Assembly (NCBI RefSeq): GCF_003226555.1
Contig: NZ_QKQS01000009.1
Span: 1-44,934, forward strand
Length of the DNA stretch: 44,934 nucleotides
Direction of reading: 5' to 3'
Origin: Rhodopseudomonas palustris
GTDB lineage: Bacteria > Pseudomonadota > Alphaproteobacteria > Rhizobiales > Xanthobacteraceae
A program made the position numbers and the translations under genes. The notes beneath the pieces were generated by a model, which ran no database searches, had not been told where the DNA came from, and was given only the letters and a program-made list of their open reading frames with translations. How positions within the stretch are numbered: position 1 is the stretch's first letter; every line of letters begins with the position of its first letter. This document shows positions 35,909 through 44,566 of the stretch, in pieces.

Positions 35909-36862
35909 CTACAAATCGAAGCGAGGAGCCTCGAAGTGCCAAGATACCAACTCGCCGGAATCAACCAGCGTTATCCGGCCCGATAACGTCGCGGATTGCC
36001 GCGCCTCTTCTGAGAATGACGACGTCGTCACGATATAGCCGTGGTAGGCATTCTGCTCTTCGATGACCCCCTTGAACTGCTGCACGACGGGCCGCCCGAC
36101 CCGATTGTCGGGCGCGTTCCGTTTGCACTGTGTGACGATGAGGCCTTTCGGGTGGACTGCAAATCCATCGACGCCGAGGTCGTTGGACCTCTGGGTGACC
36201 CATGACTTGCATCCCGCGCTCTCGAAGAAGCTCATGACGTGGCGTTCGAACTGGAAGGGATCCATCTTCAGCAGTGCGTCGTGGACACCGGCTCCTTCCT
36301 GGGGTGTCGCGAACCGGACCGGGTCCACCGGACGTTCGCGCATTGCGGCCTTCATTTTCCAGCTGGTCTCGCGCAGACGTTCATCCTTGATGATGATGTC
36401 GATGACCTCTGCGATTGCCGGCCGCGCTGCGGGATCCCTGATGATCGCCTCGATAATCGACGTGATCCCTGCGGCGCCGAGGAAGACCAGAAGCAGGATC
36501 GGCACGCCGATCGCGCCGCCGAACGCAGCCAGTCCGGCAGCTTGACCTCCGACGAGAGGAACGGCGGCCAGGGTCGCCGGGATGGCAACTTTCACGGCGA
36601 TAGGAAGATTCGAGTGCCTGTAATTCTGGACCGCCTCAGTCACGCGCGCCGCGACGAACTTCACGACGGAACGAGAGTCGACGAGACTAGAGAGACGCCT
36701 GATCTTGTCCGAAACACTCAGTTCGCTCGCGACGATATCTCGCGATTGCCCGAGCCACCGGATCGCCTGCAGGCGATCGTCGGCACTCCCCAGTCGCTTG
36801 ACGGAATTTGCGAAGACATCGACAGCCCACTGCCTTACGGCATCTTTGACGAAAGTGAACAT
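35909..36862 (-). CDS. Membrane-anchored Mrr-type restriction endonuclease
   Basis: 317 residues. About residues 91-134 form a Gly/Ala-rich hydrophobic region (AVPLVGGQAAGLAAFGGAIG, then VPILLLVFLGAAG), probably two membrane passes. The C-terminal domain (about 198-312) is an Mrr-like PD-(D/E)xK nuclease: MDPFQFERHVMSFFESAGC, then Asp232 in DLGVDGFA and Gln245-x-Lys247 in VTQCKR, with YIVTTSSFSEEAR after it. Type IV Mrr enzymes cut modified or foreign DNA. The N-terminal 90 residues are helical and unrecognised. No methylase or partner is adjacent, and the gene is less GC-rich than its neighbours, suggesting transfer. A defence role at the membrane is inferred. Confidence 0.85.
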   Translation of the reverse strand: MFTFVKDAVRQWAVDVFANSVKRLGSADDRLQAIRWLGQSRDIVASELSVSDKIRRLSSLVDSRSVVKFVAARVTEAVQNYRHSNLPIAVKVAIPATLAAVPLVGGQAAGLAAFGGAIGVPILLLVFLGAAGITSIIEAIIRDPAARPAIAEVIDIIIKDERLRETSWKMKAAMRERPVDPVRFATPQEGAGVHDALLKMDPFQFERHVMSFFESAGCKSWVTQRSNDLGVDGFAVHPKGLIVTQCKRNAPDNRVGRPVVQQFKGVIEEQNAYHGYIVTTSSFSEEARQSATLSGRITLVDSGELVSWHFEAPRFDL

Positions 36863-37078
36863 CGAACCACATTGAAATGAATTGAAATTTCGCGCAGATA
36901 CTAATTAGTTCAAAAACGAAACGACGCCTGAGATCATAACCGGGGCCCCAAAATTCCGCCAGCAGTCTCCATATGGATCGCGACAGACGCTGACGCTGCT
37001 TGCCAAAATACCAAAGCAGATTGGGCGGATTCGGCCGGCCTGAATCCCGGATCCGGGTCGCCGCATCCGGGCCACGGA

Positions 37079-37426
37079 CTACGTTGCCTTCACCGCCGCC
37101 AGCCAGAACACCGTCAGCCACACCGTCGCCTGATCGGCAGCGGTGGCCTCGACGCGGTGGCGGCAGTGGGCGGGGATGTCGATCCAGGCGCCGGGGATGA
37201 GGTCGACGGTGCGGTCGCCGTCTTCGAACCGCAGCACGGCGGAGCCCGCCAGCAGCACGACGAACTCGTCCTCGTTCTGATCGTACCAGAACCCGTCCGG
37301 GCTCGACTGGCCGAACGAGACGATGCGCTCGACGCGGATGCCGCCGCGGGCCAGCAGGGTGTCGAGCACTTCGTCGGGGCCCGGAGCCGGCAGGTCGCGC
37401 AGCAGGTGTCCGTCGGTGAGATCCAT
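37079..37426 (-). CDS. Cupin-domain protein
   Basis: 115 residues from ATG 37426, which sits 8 bases after GAGGA; ATG 37435 would add three residues. One small beta-barrel: FVVLLAGSAVLRFEDG, LIPGAWIDIPAHCRHRVEAT and a final hydrophobic strand VWLTVFW. The first cupin motif lacks most histidines (QNEDEF), so metal binding is reduced or different. Similar proteins are annotated as cupins of unknown role. A palindromic CCCGGATCCGGG (37046-37057) just after the stop may help termination. It is divergent from the ketoacyl synthase gene. Confidence 0.85.
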   Translation of the reverse strand: MDLTDGHLLRDLPAPGPDEVLDTLLARGGIRVERIVSFGQSSPDGFWYDQNEDEFVVLLAGSAVLRFEDGDRTVDLIPGAWIDIPAHCRHRVEATAADQATVWLTVFWLAAVKAT

Positions 37427-37723
37427 GGCTTTCATCCTCGGCGCGGAATTTGCCGCCGATCGGCGCCGGCCGCCACCTCTTTTGCGATCGCGCTTGTGTT
37501 TCGGCGCGCAGCGTTTCATACCGCTTTTGCCCGCGCCGGCCGAGATGCCCGCGCGCCCCGCCCGCCGGCCTTCCCGCGCCCGACCAACGGACGATGCGGC
37601 CGAGTTCCGCGTTTTGTCCGGCGTCAAAGCAGACGCGGCCGAAACGGCGTCGGATACCGGCAGGGCGCGGCGGATCGCTTGGCCGGCGGTCCTCTCACTC
37701 AGCCACTGAGCCTGGAGCTTTCC

Positions 37724-38839
37724 GTGCGCCCTGCCGTCATTGCCGCGACCGGCCTCTACACCCCGCCCGACAGCGTTTCGAACGCCGAGTTGGTGGAGGC
37801 GTTCAACACCTATGTGGCGAACTTCAACGCGGCCAACGCAGCGCGGATCGAAGCCGGCGAGATCGAGCCGCTGCAGCCGTCGTCGTCCGAATTCATCGAG
37901 AAGGCTTCGGGCATCAAGTCGCGCTACGTGGTGGCCAAGCCCGGCATCGTCGATCCGGAGATCATGCGCCCGATCATTCCGGAGCGCTCCAACGACGAAC
38001 TCTCGATCCTCGCCGAGATGGCGGTGACCGCCGCCGAGCAGGCGATCGAACGCTGGGGCAAGCCGCGCGAGCGGATCGGCGCGGTGCTGTGCGCCTGCTC
38101 GAACATGCAGCGCGCCTATCCGGCGATGGCGATCGAGGTGCAGAACGCGCTCGGCCTCGGCGGCTTCGCGTTCGACATGAACGTCGCCTGCTCGTCGGCG
38201 ACCTTCGGGCTGAAGACCGCGGCGGATTTCGTCGGCGGCGGCTCGGTCGATGCGGTGCTGATGGTCAATCCGGAGATCTGCTCCGGCCATCTCAACTTCC
38301 GCGACCGCGACAGCCACTTCATCTTCGGCGACGTCGCCACCGCGGCGATCGTCGAGCGTGCCGACGATGCAAACGGCGGCTGGTCGATCCTCGGTACCAG
38401 GCTGAAGACGCAGTTCTCCAACAACATCCGCAACAACGCCGGCTTCCTCAACCGCGCCTGGCCCGAGGGCCGCGACAACGTTGACAAGCTGTTCGTGCAG
38501 CAGGGCCGCAAGGTGTTCAAGGAAGTGGTGCCGCTGGTCTCGGAGATGATTATCGAGCACGCCCGCGAGATCGGCATCGATCCGCACGGCTTGAAGCGGA
38601 TGTGGCTGCACCAGGCCAACATCAACATGAACGAGATCATCGGCCGCAAGGTGCTGGGCCGCGATCCGACACCGGAAGAGAACGTCATCATTCTCGACGA
38701 CTACGCCAACACCTCCTCGGCCGGCTCGATCATCGCGTTCCACAAGCATCAGGACGACATGGTGCAAGGCGACCTCGGCCTGATCTGCTCGTTCGGCGCC
38801 GGCTACTCGGCCGGCACGGTGTTCGTGCAGAAGCGGTAA
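37724..38839 (+). CDS. Beta-ketoacyl-ACP synthase III family enzyme (FabH-like)
   Basis: 371 residues from GTG 37724 after GGAG; the longer frame starting at 37157 runs through the cupin gene and is not real. The thiolase-fold triad is complete: Cys156 in MNVACSSATFGLK, His296 in LHQANINMNEI, Asn329 in YANTSSAGSII. It is about 50 residues longer than housekeeping FabH, with an insert near residues 30-60 (EAGEIEPLQPSSSEF). It probably starts a specialised acyl chain or condenses an acyl-CoA with malonyl-ACP. No other fatty-acid or polyketide genes are adjacent, so its pathway is unknown. Confidence 0.9.
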   Translation: MRPAVIAATGLYTPPDSVSNAELVEAFNTYVANFNAANAARIEAGEIEPLQPSSSEFIEKASGIKSRYVVAKPGIVDPEIMRPIIPERSNDELSILAEMAVTAAEQAIERWGKPRERIGAVLCACSNMQRAYPAMAIEVQNALGLGGFAFDMNVACSSATFGLKTAADFVGGGSVDAVLMVNPEICSGHLNFRDRDSHFIFGDVATAAIVERADDANGGWSILGTRLKTQFSNNIRNNAGFLNRAWPEGRDNVDKLFVQQGRKVFKEVVPLVSEMIIEHAREIGIDPHGLKRMWLHQANINMNEIIGRKVLGRDPTPEENVIILDDYANTSSAGSIIAFHKHQDDMVQGDLGLICSFGAGYSAGTVFVQKR

Positions 38840-38860
38840 CGGCCCGCGGCGCCGTCTTCC

Positions 38861-38945
38861 CGTCATTGCGAGGCGCGAAGCGACGAAGCAATCCAAAGCC
38901 AGGTGCATGGCGTCGCTGGACGGCTTCGCTGCGCTCGCAATGACG
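38861..38945. repeat. REP-like intergenic palindrome
   Basis: CGTCATTGCGAG (38861-38872) is repeated inverted as CTCGCAATGACG (38934-38945), enclosing about 60 bases with further partial pairing (GCGACGAAGC / GCTTCGCTGC). This is the familiar GTCATTGCGAG...GAAGCAATCC element scattered through Rhodopseudomonas and Bradyrhizobium genomes. It lies between two same-strand genes and could act on mRNA stability. Confidence 0.85.
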
Positions 38946-39031
38946 ATCAAAGTCCGCCTGTCTCCTCGGCTTGCGTCCCCGGCCCCTGCGCCTATCTCAC
39001 GGGCATCGCCATCCGCGTCGAGGAGACCGCC

Positions 39032-39883
39032 ATGCCGCATCCCGCTATCGCCAAGGATCAGGTCGCCGTCGTCACCGGCGGTGCATCGGGCATCGGCTTT
39101 GCGGCCGCCAAGCGGTTTCTGCAGGCCGGCATGAAGGTGGCGATCGCGGATCTGAACGCCGATCATCTGGCCCGCGCCGCCGAGCTGCTGGCGCATGTCG
39201 CAGGCGGCGGCGCCGATGACGTGCTGTCCAAGGAAACCGACGTGTCCGACCCCGACCAGCTCGAGGCGCTGCGCGCCGCCGTCACCGCGCGGTTCGGCGG
39301 CGTCGACGTGGTGATGAACAATGCCGGCATCGAGCCGCCGAGCACCGCGCTCGGCCCGCGCGACGCCTATGAGCGCATCCTGGCCGTGAATCTGTGGGGC
39401 GTGATCCACGGCTCGCAGATCTTCGCGCCGGACATGATCGCGCGCGGCCGGCCGGGGCTGATCATCAACACCGGCTCCAAGCAGGGCATCACCACGCCGC
39501 CGGGCAATCCGGCCTACAATGTCTCGAAGGCCGGCGTGAAAGCCTATACCGAAGCGCTGGCGCACGAGCTGCGCACCACCGAGGGCTGCGCGGTGACGGC
39601 GCATCTGCTCATCCCCGGTTTCGTGTTCACCGCGCTGACTGCGCGCGGCCGGAGCGAGAAGCCGGCCGGCGCCTGGACCGCCGAGCAGACCGTCGACTTC
39701 ATGCTGGCGCGGCTCGAGGACGGCGACTTCTACATCCTGTGCCCGGACAACGACGTGCCCCGCAGCCTCGACGAACGCCGCATCGCCTGGGCCGCCGGCG
39801 ACATCATCGACAACCGCCCCGCGCTGTCGCGCTGGCATCCGGATTGGGCAGAGCGGTTCAAAGCGTTTGTCGAGGGCAAGTAA
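39032..39883 (+). CDS. Short-chain dehydrogenase/reductase (SDR)
   Basis: 283 residues from ATG 39032 after GAGGAG. Classical SDR motifs: cofactor loop TGGASGIG (about 15-22), NNAG (about 91-94), and catalytic Tyr162/Lys166 in YNVSK. Asp in AIADLN at the end of the second strand suggests preference for NAD(H). The C-terminal extension ends in RWHPDWAERFKAFVEG. Substrate unknown. It may form a unit with the ketoacyl synthase, though the REP element and about 190 bases separate them. Confidence 0.9.
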   Translation: MPHPAIAKDQVAVVTGGASGIGFAAAKRFLQAGMKVAIADLNADHLARAAELLAHVAGGGADDVLSKETDVSDPDQLEALRAAVTARFGGVDVVMNNAGIEPPSTALGPRDAYERILAVNLWGVIHGSQIFAPDMIARGRPGLIINTGSKQGITTPPGNPAYNVSKAGVKAYTEALAHELRTTEGCAVTAHLLIPGFVFTALTARGRSEKPAGAWTAEQTVDFMLARLEDGDFYILCPDNDVPRSLDERRIAWAAGDIIDNRPALSRWHPDWAERFKAFVEGK

Positions 39884-39934
39884 CAAGCTCTGACGCCACT
39901 GTGAGCGCAGCGTCGTCCTGAAGCGCGCGGCAGT

Positions 39935-41713
39935 TCAAGCCTGCGCCGACGCCACCGCACCGAAGCCCGCCCCGGCGCCGGCGTCGAACAGCACGAACCG
40001 GTTGCGGCCGGCGCGCTTGGCGGCGTAGAGCGCCGCATCGGCGTCCGCAAAGGCGGCGTCGATCGAGCTGCCCGAGACCACCCGGCAGGCGCCGACCGAC
40101 ACCGTCAGCGCGATGTCCTGCCCATCGTCCGAGCGGATCGGCGCGGCGTTCATCGCCGCGACCATGCGGGCGCACAGCGCCTGCAGGCCGTCCTGATCGC
40201 AATCCTCGACCAGCACGACGAACTCGTCGCCGCCCCAGCGGGCGCAGGTATCGCCCTCGGCCAGCAGCGGCGCCAGCCGCCGCGCGGTTTCGCACAGCAG
40301 CCGATCGCCGGCCAGATGGCCGAACACATCGTTGACGTCCTTGAAGTCGTCGAGATCGATCAGCAGCAGCCCGCCCGACCGCGGCGCCAGCGGCGACTGC
40401 GCCAGCCACTGCTCGAACACCTGGGTGAACCCGCGCCGGTTAGGAATCTCGGTCAAGAGATCGAGATTGGCGAGACGCCGCAGCTTCTCGGTCCGCTCGT
40501 CGACCAGATCCTCGAGCACGCGGGTGTGGTCGCGCACGGCGTGCGCCATGCCGGACAAGGTGCGCGACAGCCGGCCGATCTCGTCCCTGCCCTGGTCGAC
40601 GACGATATTGTCGAAGTCGCCGTCTTCGACCCGCCGCGCGGCAGCCTCGACGGTGGCGAGCCGATCGAGCACGACCCGGCGGAACAGGATGGTGACGAGC
40701 GCGACCGCCGCCGTCATCATCACGATCAGCAACAGCGCGATCGGGGTGAACAAGCGGCGATCGATGATGGCGTCGATGTCCATCAGCGTCACGTTGAACC
40801 AGCCGAGCTGGTCGAGATAGCCAACGCCGACCAGGACCTCGCGCCCCCCGATGTTCATGAAGCGCGATTCCACCGCCGCGGGACCGGCGGAGACGCGCTG
40901 CATCATCGCGGCGAGTTCAGCGGCGTCGGCGGGACTGTCGACCTGCTGGAAGATCGTCTTCTTGGTCTTGGTGTCCTTGGTGAGGCTGTGGAAATCGACC
41001 ATCCCCGGATCGCGATGCGCCTGGATGGCGCCGGAACGATCGACGAACATGCTGGTGACGCCGGTCTGCGGCAGCGCCACCACCTCGCGGATGAACTCGC
41101 TGAGGTCGACGCCGGTGCCGATCACGCCGAGAATCCGGCCCTGATCGGCGATGACGCAGTTGATCCAGACTTTGGTGACGGCGAGGTTGTCGTCGCGGTC
41201 GACATTGAGCTGGCAGCCCTGACCGGCCGCGATCGTCTTGAAATACCAGCCGTCGCGCGGATTATCGCGCCTCACCTGATAGCGCAGCTGGCTGCCGTCG
41301 TGGCTGTTCTGGGCATCGTTGAAGTAGTAATTGCCGGACTGGTCGACGACGAAGAAATAGCTCTTGTCGTGAAACGACAGCCGGTAGTGCTCGAGCTCGG
41401 CCAGCCCGCGCTTGGCCTTGTCGGGATCGGCCTCGTCGCGGGCCCAGTCGCGCACCGCCGGCGAGCGGGCGACCGTCTCGGCCAGCGAGACTTCCCGGAT
41501 CAGCGCCTCGAGGCCGCGGTAGCGGTCGAACAGCACCTGCTTCTCGGCGAACAACGTCCCGAGCGCCACCACGGTCTTCCGGGTCAGGAATTCGAACGCC
41601 ACATAGGCCGGCACGGCAACCAGCCCGAACACGCAGACCGTGACGACCAGAAACCGCGTCTTGAGGCTGGTGGCAATCTGATTCCAGAGAAAGCGCATCG
41701 GGCTTGGTGTCAT
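39935..41713 (-). CDS. Diguanylate cyclase with Cache sensor, HAMP and GGDEF domains
   Basis: 592 residues. TM1 (about 20-42), a large periplasmic Cache-type sensor (about 45-315, with HDKSYFFVVDQSGNYYFND and ILGVIGTGVDLSEF), TM2 (about 321-343, LLLIVMMTAAVALVTILF), HAMP (about 345-395), a short coiled coil and GGDEF (about 415-580). The active-site motif is intact as RWGGDEF (about 491-497), so it should make c-di-GMP. No EAL domain. An RxxD-type inhibitory site is not evident before the motif. It likely senses a periplasmic small molecule and affects motility or attachment. Start may be ATG 41713 or 41698. Confidence 0.93.
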   Translation of the reverse strand: MTPSPMRFLWNQIATSLKTRFLVVTVCVFGLVAVPAYVAFEFLTRKTVVALGTLFAEKQVLFDRYRGLEALIREVSLAETVARSPAVRDWARDEADPDKAKRGLAELEHYRLSFHDKSYFFVVDQSGNYYFNDAQNSHDGSQLRYQVRRDNPRDGWYFKTIAAGQGCQLNVDRDDNLAVTKVWINCVIADQGRILGVIGTGVDLSEFIREVVALPQTGVTSMFVDRSGAIQAHRDPGMVDFHSLTKDTKTKKTIFQQVDSPADAAELAAMMQRVSAGPAAVESRFMNIGGREVLVGVGYLDQLGWFNVTLMDIDAIIDRRLFTPIALLLIVMMTAAVALVTILFRRVVLDRLATVEAAARRVEDGDFDNIVVDQGRDEIGRLSRTLSGMAHAVRDHTRVLEDLVDERTEKLRRLANLDLLTEIPNRRGFTQVFEQWLAQSPLAPRSGGLLLIDLDDFKDVNDVFGHLAGDRLLCETARRLAPLLAEGDTCARWGGDEFVVLVEDCDQDGLQALCARMVAAMNAAPIRSDDGQDIALTVSVGACRVVSGSSIDAAFADADAALYAAKRAGRNRFVLFDAGAGAGFGAVASAQA

Positions 41714-42007
41714 CTCCGCCGAAACAAGCCGCCGTTCCGAGCGACCGCCGAGTTCGGCTGCGCCGACTAAACCACATACAATTCAGATCTGAAGGCTTCA
41801 CTAATGGTTCACGCTGTGCTGCCGATCGCCGCGATGGTCGATCGCTGCCGGGGCCGCCGAACATGCCCGGGCATGCGCCCGCGCCGCTGGTGTCTGAACG
41901 GCGCCGACGCGGCGATTGACTCTGCCTCAGCGCGGTCGAACGCGATCCGGGCGGCGGTGCCCGGACCGGCGTCACAGCCGATGCGGCCGCCGATCTGCCG
42001 CGCCCCT

Positions 42008-42382
42008 CTAGGCCCCGTGCGGCTTCTCCTTGATGCGCTTGATCTCGCGCATCTGCGCGGAAAAATCCTCCAGCGCCGCGACCGCCGCCTCGCTCAGGCC
42101 CTCGCGCGGAAACTCCTTCACCAGCACCTCCAGCGCCTCGCCGATCCGGCCGAGCTGGCGGCCGTAGGAGCCGACCTCGTCGAGGATCTGCGCCTCGACC
42201 TGCGGCGCCGACGAGCGGCCGAGATTGATGCTGAACAGGCTGAACTGATTGCCCATGATGGTGGTGAACCAGCGCCACGGGTTGATCACCTGCGCCACGC
42301 CGCCGGACAGCGGCCCGTCGCCGCCGGTCGCAATCGGGAATTCGGGCGTGGTCACGGACACGGGCGCGAGCATCTGGGCCAT
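42008..42382 (-). CDS. Small conserved protein, phasin-like in outline
   Basis: 124 residues from ATG 42382 behind an excellent AAGGAGA site. The first 45 residues are loop-like and contain INPWRWFTTIMGNQFSLFS; the rest is amphipathic helix (VEAQILDEVGSYGRQLGRIG, then LEDFSAQMREIKRIKE). No signal peptide, no cysteine. The helical C-terminus recalls phasins or surface-associated coat proteins, but I do not recognise the family. Function unknown. Confidence 0.75.
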   Translation of the reverse strand: MAQMLAPVSVTTPEFPIATGGDGPLSGGVAQVINPWRWFTTIMGNQFSLFSINLGRSSAPQVEAQILDEVGSYGRQLGRIGEALEVLVKEFPREGLSEAAVAALEDFSAQMREIKRIKEKPHGA

Positions 42383-42599
42383 GGCGGGTCTCCTTGGAAA
42401 AGAAATTGGTCAGGGCAACGCAACGCCGCGATGATAGCGCGAATGCGCCGGCCGCGGCGTGCCAATTCGGTCATGCGCGGGCATGCGGCGGCGCCCATGT
42501 TGTTTGGGCGGCGCGGGGCGCGGAGCAAAGGGTGAGGAGTTGCGCGACCGGCGCGCCCGCCCCGTCGCGCCGCGCCCGAAACGAGGGCGCGCGGAACGC

Positions 42600-43110
42600 C
42601 GGACGCGACGATGCGTCCGCAGCCTCATGCGCAAAGCAAAAAGTGCACGAGTCAGTCACCACGAAAGCACCGAAGCGTCCGGCGTTCCGCACGCGGTGAG
42701 GCTCCCGGCTTGCTTCGTGCTCTCCCCGGTGGCGTTGCCCGCTTGGGTTCGTCACCGACGGGACTAAGCAGTGCGGACGCGAACGTCCGGACCTTGTCTC
42801 CTGCGGCCGGTCGGCGTGCAGGCGCTCCGTCCCTTGGCGCCAGCGACGGGCGTCAGGGCCACACGACTTGGGCCGGCGCGCAAAGGCGATGCAGATGGGG
42901 CGCTCGCCGTCCCGGCCCGCACTGCAAAGCGTCGTCGTCCTACGCGCAAGGTCGTCGGCTCGATAGGCCCCGAGGCTAGGCCCTGCGGACCTCCTGCCTC
43001 GCGCCCCCCTTTCGCCGACGCTGCCGCGTCCACCGCCCCCCGCCCCCCGCCCCCCGCCCCGCGACCAGTGACGATCGCGAGCCGGCCCTCGGTATCGGAG
43101 TGGGATATAT
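42600..43110. repeat. Dispersed non-coding repeat of Bradyrhizobium-group genomes
   Basis: The order of blocks (CACCACGAAAGCACCGAAGC, then GCTCTCCCCGGTGG, GGCGTCAGGGCCACACGAC, and finally CAGTGACGATCGCGAGCCGG) matches a long intergenic element I recall from many Bradyrhizobium and Rhodopseudomonas genomes, often mis-annotated as proteins. Boundaries are approximate and the identification is from memory. Confidence 0.5.
43035..43061 (-). repeat. G-quadruplex-forming tract
   Basis: Plus strand has three CCCCCC runs and one CCCC run separated by single G; the minus strand therefore has four G-runs (4-6 G) with one-base C loops, an ideal intramolecular quadruplex. It lies within the dispersed repeat, in non-coding DNA. 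Confidence 0.85.
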
Positions 43111-43154
43111 AGGAATATATACTTGCGGTGGGAAGATATTGTCAAGAGAAGGGT

Positions 43155-43176
43155 GGATTTGCCAAACGCGTAATCC
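43155..43176 (+). repeat. 22-bp direct repeat, copy 1 (flanks DUF2806 gene)
   Basis: A GGATTTGCC-N8-type element ending in AATCC, 83 bases beyond the stop of the DUF2806 gene. It matches the copy at 44401-44422 at 19 of 22 positions. It resembles the GGATTACGCCTTCGG-type short repeats of this bacterial group. Confidence 0.6.
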
Positions 43177-43258
43177 TTCACAAGGTGAGAGGCCGGGTCA
43201 GGCTTGCCAACCTACGGTCTTCGGCCATCTTAAGCGCTAGCGACTGTCAAACACTTCG

Positions 43259-44263
43259 CTACTGCGCTTCCATTTTTGCTTCATAGAAGGGGATGAATGT
43301 GATCTCAGAGGCCAATCTTTCGGACACAAATCCAGCAACTACCTTTACAGTCTTTTGGTTCACGATCTCATCCGCGAACCCAGCGCCTCGAATCTTTTCA
43401 AAGATGATCTGCGATACTTCTTCCAGGTACTTTCGATCAGTAGGGGGAGGGTTGGCCACTTTCATCAACTCAATACCGATCTTTGTTAGAAATTGGCATT
43501 CAACTTTGATGTTTATGACTCGATCAGACTGGTTTACAATCACGATACCAATTGACTGGCCAACCATAGGGAAATTGACGTTCTCCGGAATGCTGAGAAC
43601 CCACGCTAACCCACCCACGGCATTGTGAGTTGTAACGAGCCCCAGCTCTTCCATTTCAAGGCGAGTATTCAAATTCGGACCTATCTCGCCTATCGATTTC
43701 CGCGGAATAACCTGCCCGCCAATTGCGTAGGACAAGAATTGCGAAATTGCCTGCGCATCGTCCCTTGAGAGAGTCGCTAGAAATTGAAGAGTGCGTAGTG
43801 AAAATGAGCCTGGACTACGAATTTCCCCTGATAGAATTTTTCCGAATAGAGATTTAAGCTCATCTGATGATTTGTCTTCGGCGATCCTGGCGAATACGTT
43901 CAGCCAGTCATCCTCGATTTCCCTGGTAGCGTCGCCTTTACCGTCGTTGGAATGCTTTGAGCCAATATCTTCGAGAGCGAGCTTCACTATTTCAGCCCTG
44001 TTTTCGATCTTCCGCTTCTCCTCCGCATTTCTATAAAGCCCCTCGACATCGATCTTCCCTTTAGCGACGACTTTCGATGTGCTTACATTCACCCTCTCCT
44101 CAAAATTTCGCCCTACGGCAACGACTAATGTCGAGGCAGCTTTATCGAAATTCTTGAGTGTCTGCGGCATTGAGACCGATGGCAACTTGATACCAAGCCA
44201 CTCAGATATGATCTCACCAATTGAACGAATGGGTTTTTGCTCTACAGGAAGCTCTTCGCTCAT
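43259..44263 (-). CDS. DUF2806 domain protein
   Basis: 334 residues. The core (about 110-180) has the family-like block DDWLNVFARIAEDKSSDELK, LFGKILSGEIRSPGSFSLRT and LQFLATLSRDDAQ; the N-terminal part is charged and helical, and a C-terminal part (about 200-330) is beta-rich. DUF2806 proteins are uncharacterised; I recall them in accessory and phage-defence neighbourhoods. No membrane segment or catalytic motif is visible. The gene is clearly more AT-rich than the rest of the window and lies between two copies of a 22-bp repeat, pointing to horizontal acquisition. ATG 44263 has a moderate AAGGCGAG site. Confidence 0.8.
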   Translation of the reverse strand: MSEELPVEQKPIRSIGEIISEWLGIKLPSVSMPQTLKNFDKAASTLVVAVGRNFEERVNVSTSKVVAKGKIDVEGLYRNAEEKRKIENRAEIVKLALEDIGSKHSNDGKGDATREIEDDWLNVFARIAEDKSSDELKSLFGKILSGEIRSPGSFSLRTLQFLATLSRDDAQAISQFLSYAIGGQVIPRKSIGEIGPNLNTRLEMEELGLVTTHNAVGGLAWVLSIPENVNFPMVGQSIGIVIVNQSDRVINIKVECQFLTKIGIELMKVANPPPTDRKYLEEVSQIIFEKIRGAGFADEIVNQKTVKVVAGFVSERLASEITFIPFYEAKMEAQ

Positions 44264-44566
44264 AGGAAACTCGCCTTGTGGTCAACGATCAACGATCCAT
44301 CAATCGCGCGTCCAAGCAAGAAGGGTAATTTTGATACCCCCTCGCAATCCGTCGCACCTAATCTTGGTCGATAAGGTAGTCATGGGCGGGACCGTAGAGC
44401 GGATTTGCCGAAGGCGTCATCCGCCAAAATTGGAAGAGGGGGGACTACGGTTGGCCGCGGCTCACCCCACGGCCACCAACCAAAGTACGAATGACGGCGA
44501 CCAAGAATCCGATATTCAAGAGTGATACTCTAAGTATTTAGCTGCAACAAATTCAAGGAGCGACAG
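44264..44566. other. Intergenic region between divergent accessory genes
   Basis: About 300 bases with no gene. It contains the second 22-bp repeat and an AT-rich stretch (44520-44555) that should hold the promoter of the zinc-finger protein. Confidence 0.5.
44401..44422 (+). repeat. 22-bp direct repeat, copy 2 (flanks DUF2806 gene)
   Basis: Same element as 43155-43176 (19 of 22 identical). With flanking bases it forms an imperfect hairpin: GCGGAT pairs with ATCCGC and GCC with GGC. It lies 138 bases upstream of the DUF2806 start codon. Confidence 0.6.

Larger units (their letters stand above)
42383..43258. other. 876-base gene-free region
   Basis: No frame looks like a real protein. It contains the dispersed repeat (about 42600-43110), the G-rich tract and, at 43100-43150, AT-rich DNA marking the edge of the accessory segment to the right. 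Confidence 0.7.

Noticed and set aside
37157-37723. N-terminal extension of the ketoacyl synthase frame
   Set aside because: Runs antisense through the cupin gene and is Arg/Ala/Pro-rich; the enzyme fold starts at GTG 37724.
37436-39886. N-terminal 800 residues of a 935-residue minus-strand frame
   Set aside because: Antisense to ketoacyl synthase and SDR genes; only its last 115 residues (cupin) are real.
42471-43181. 236-residue minus-strand frame and other frames in the gene-free region
   Set aside because: Arg/Gly/Pro-rich, no ribosome site; explained by the dispersed repeat.
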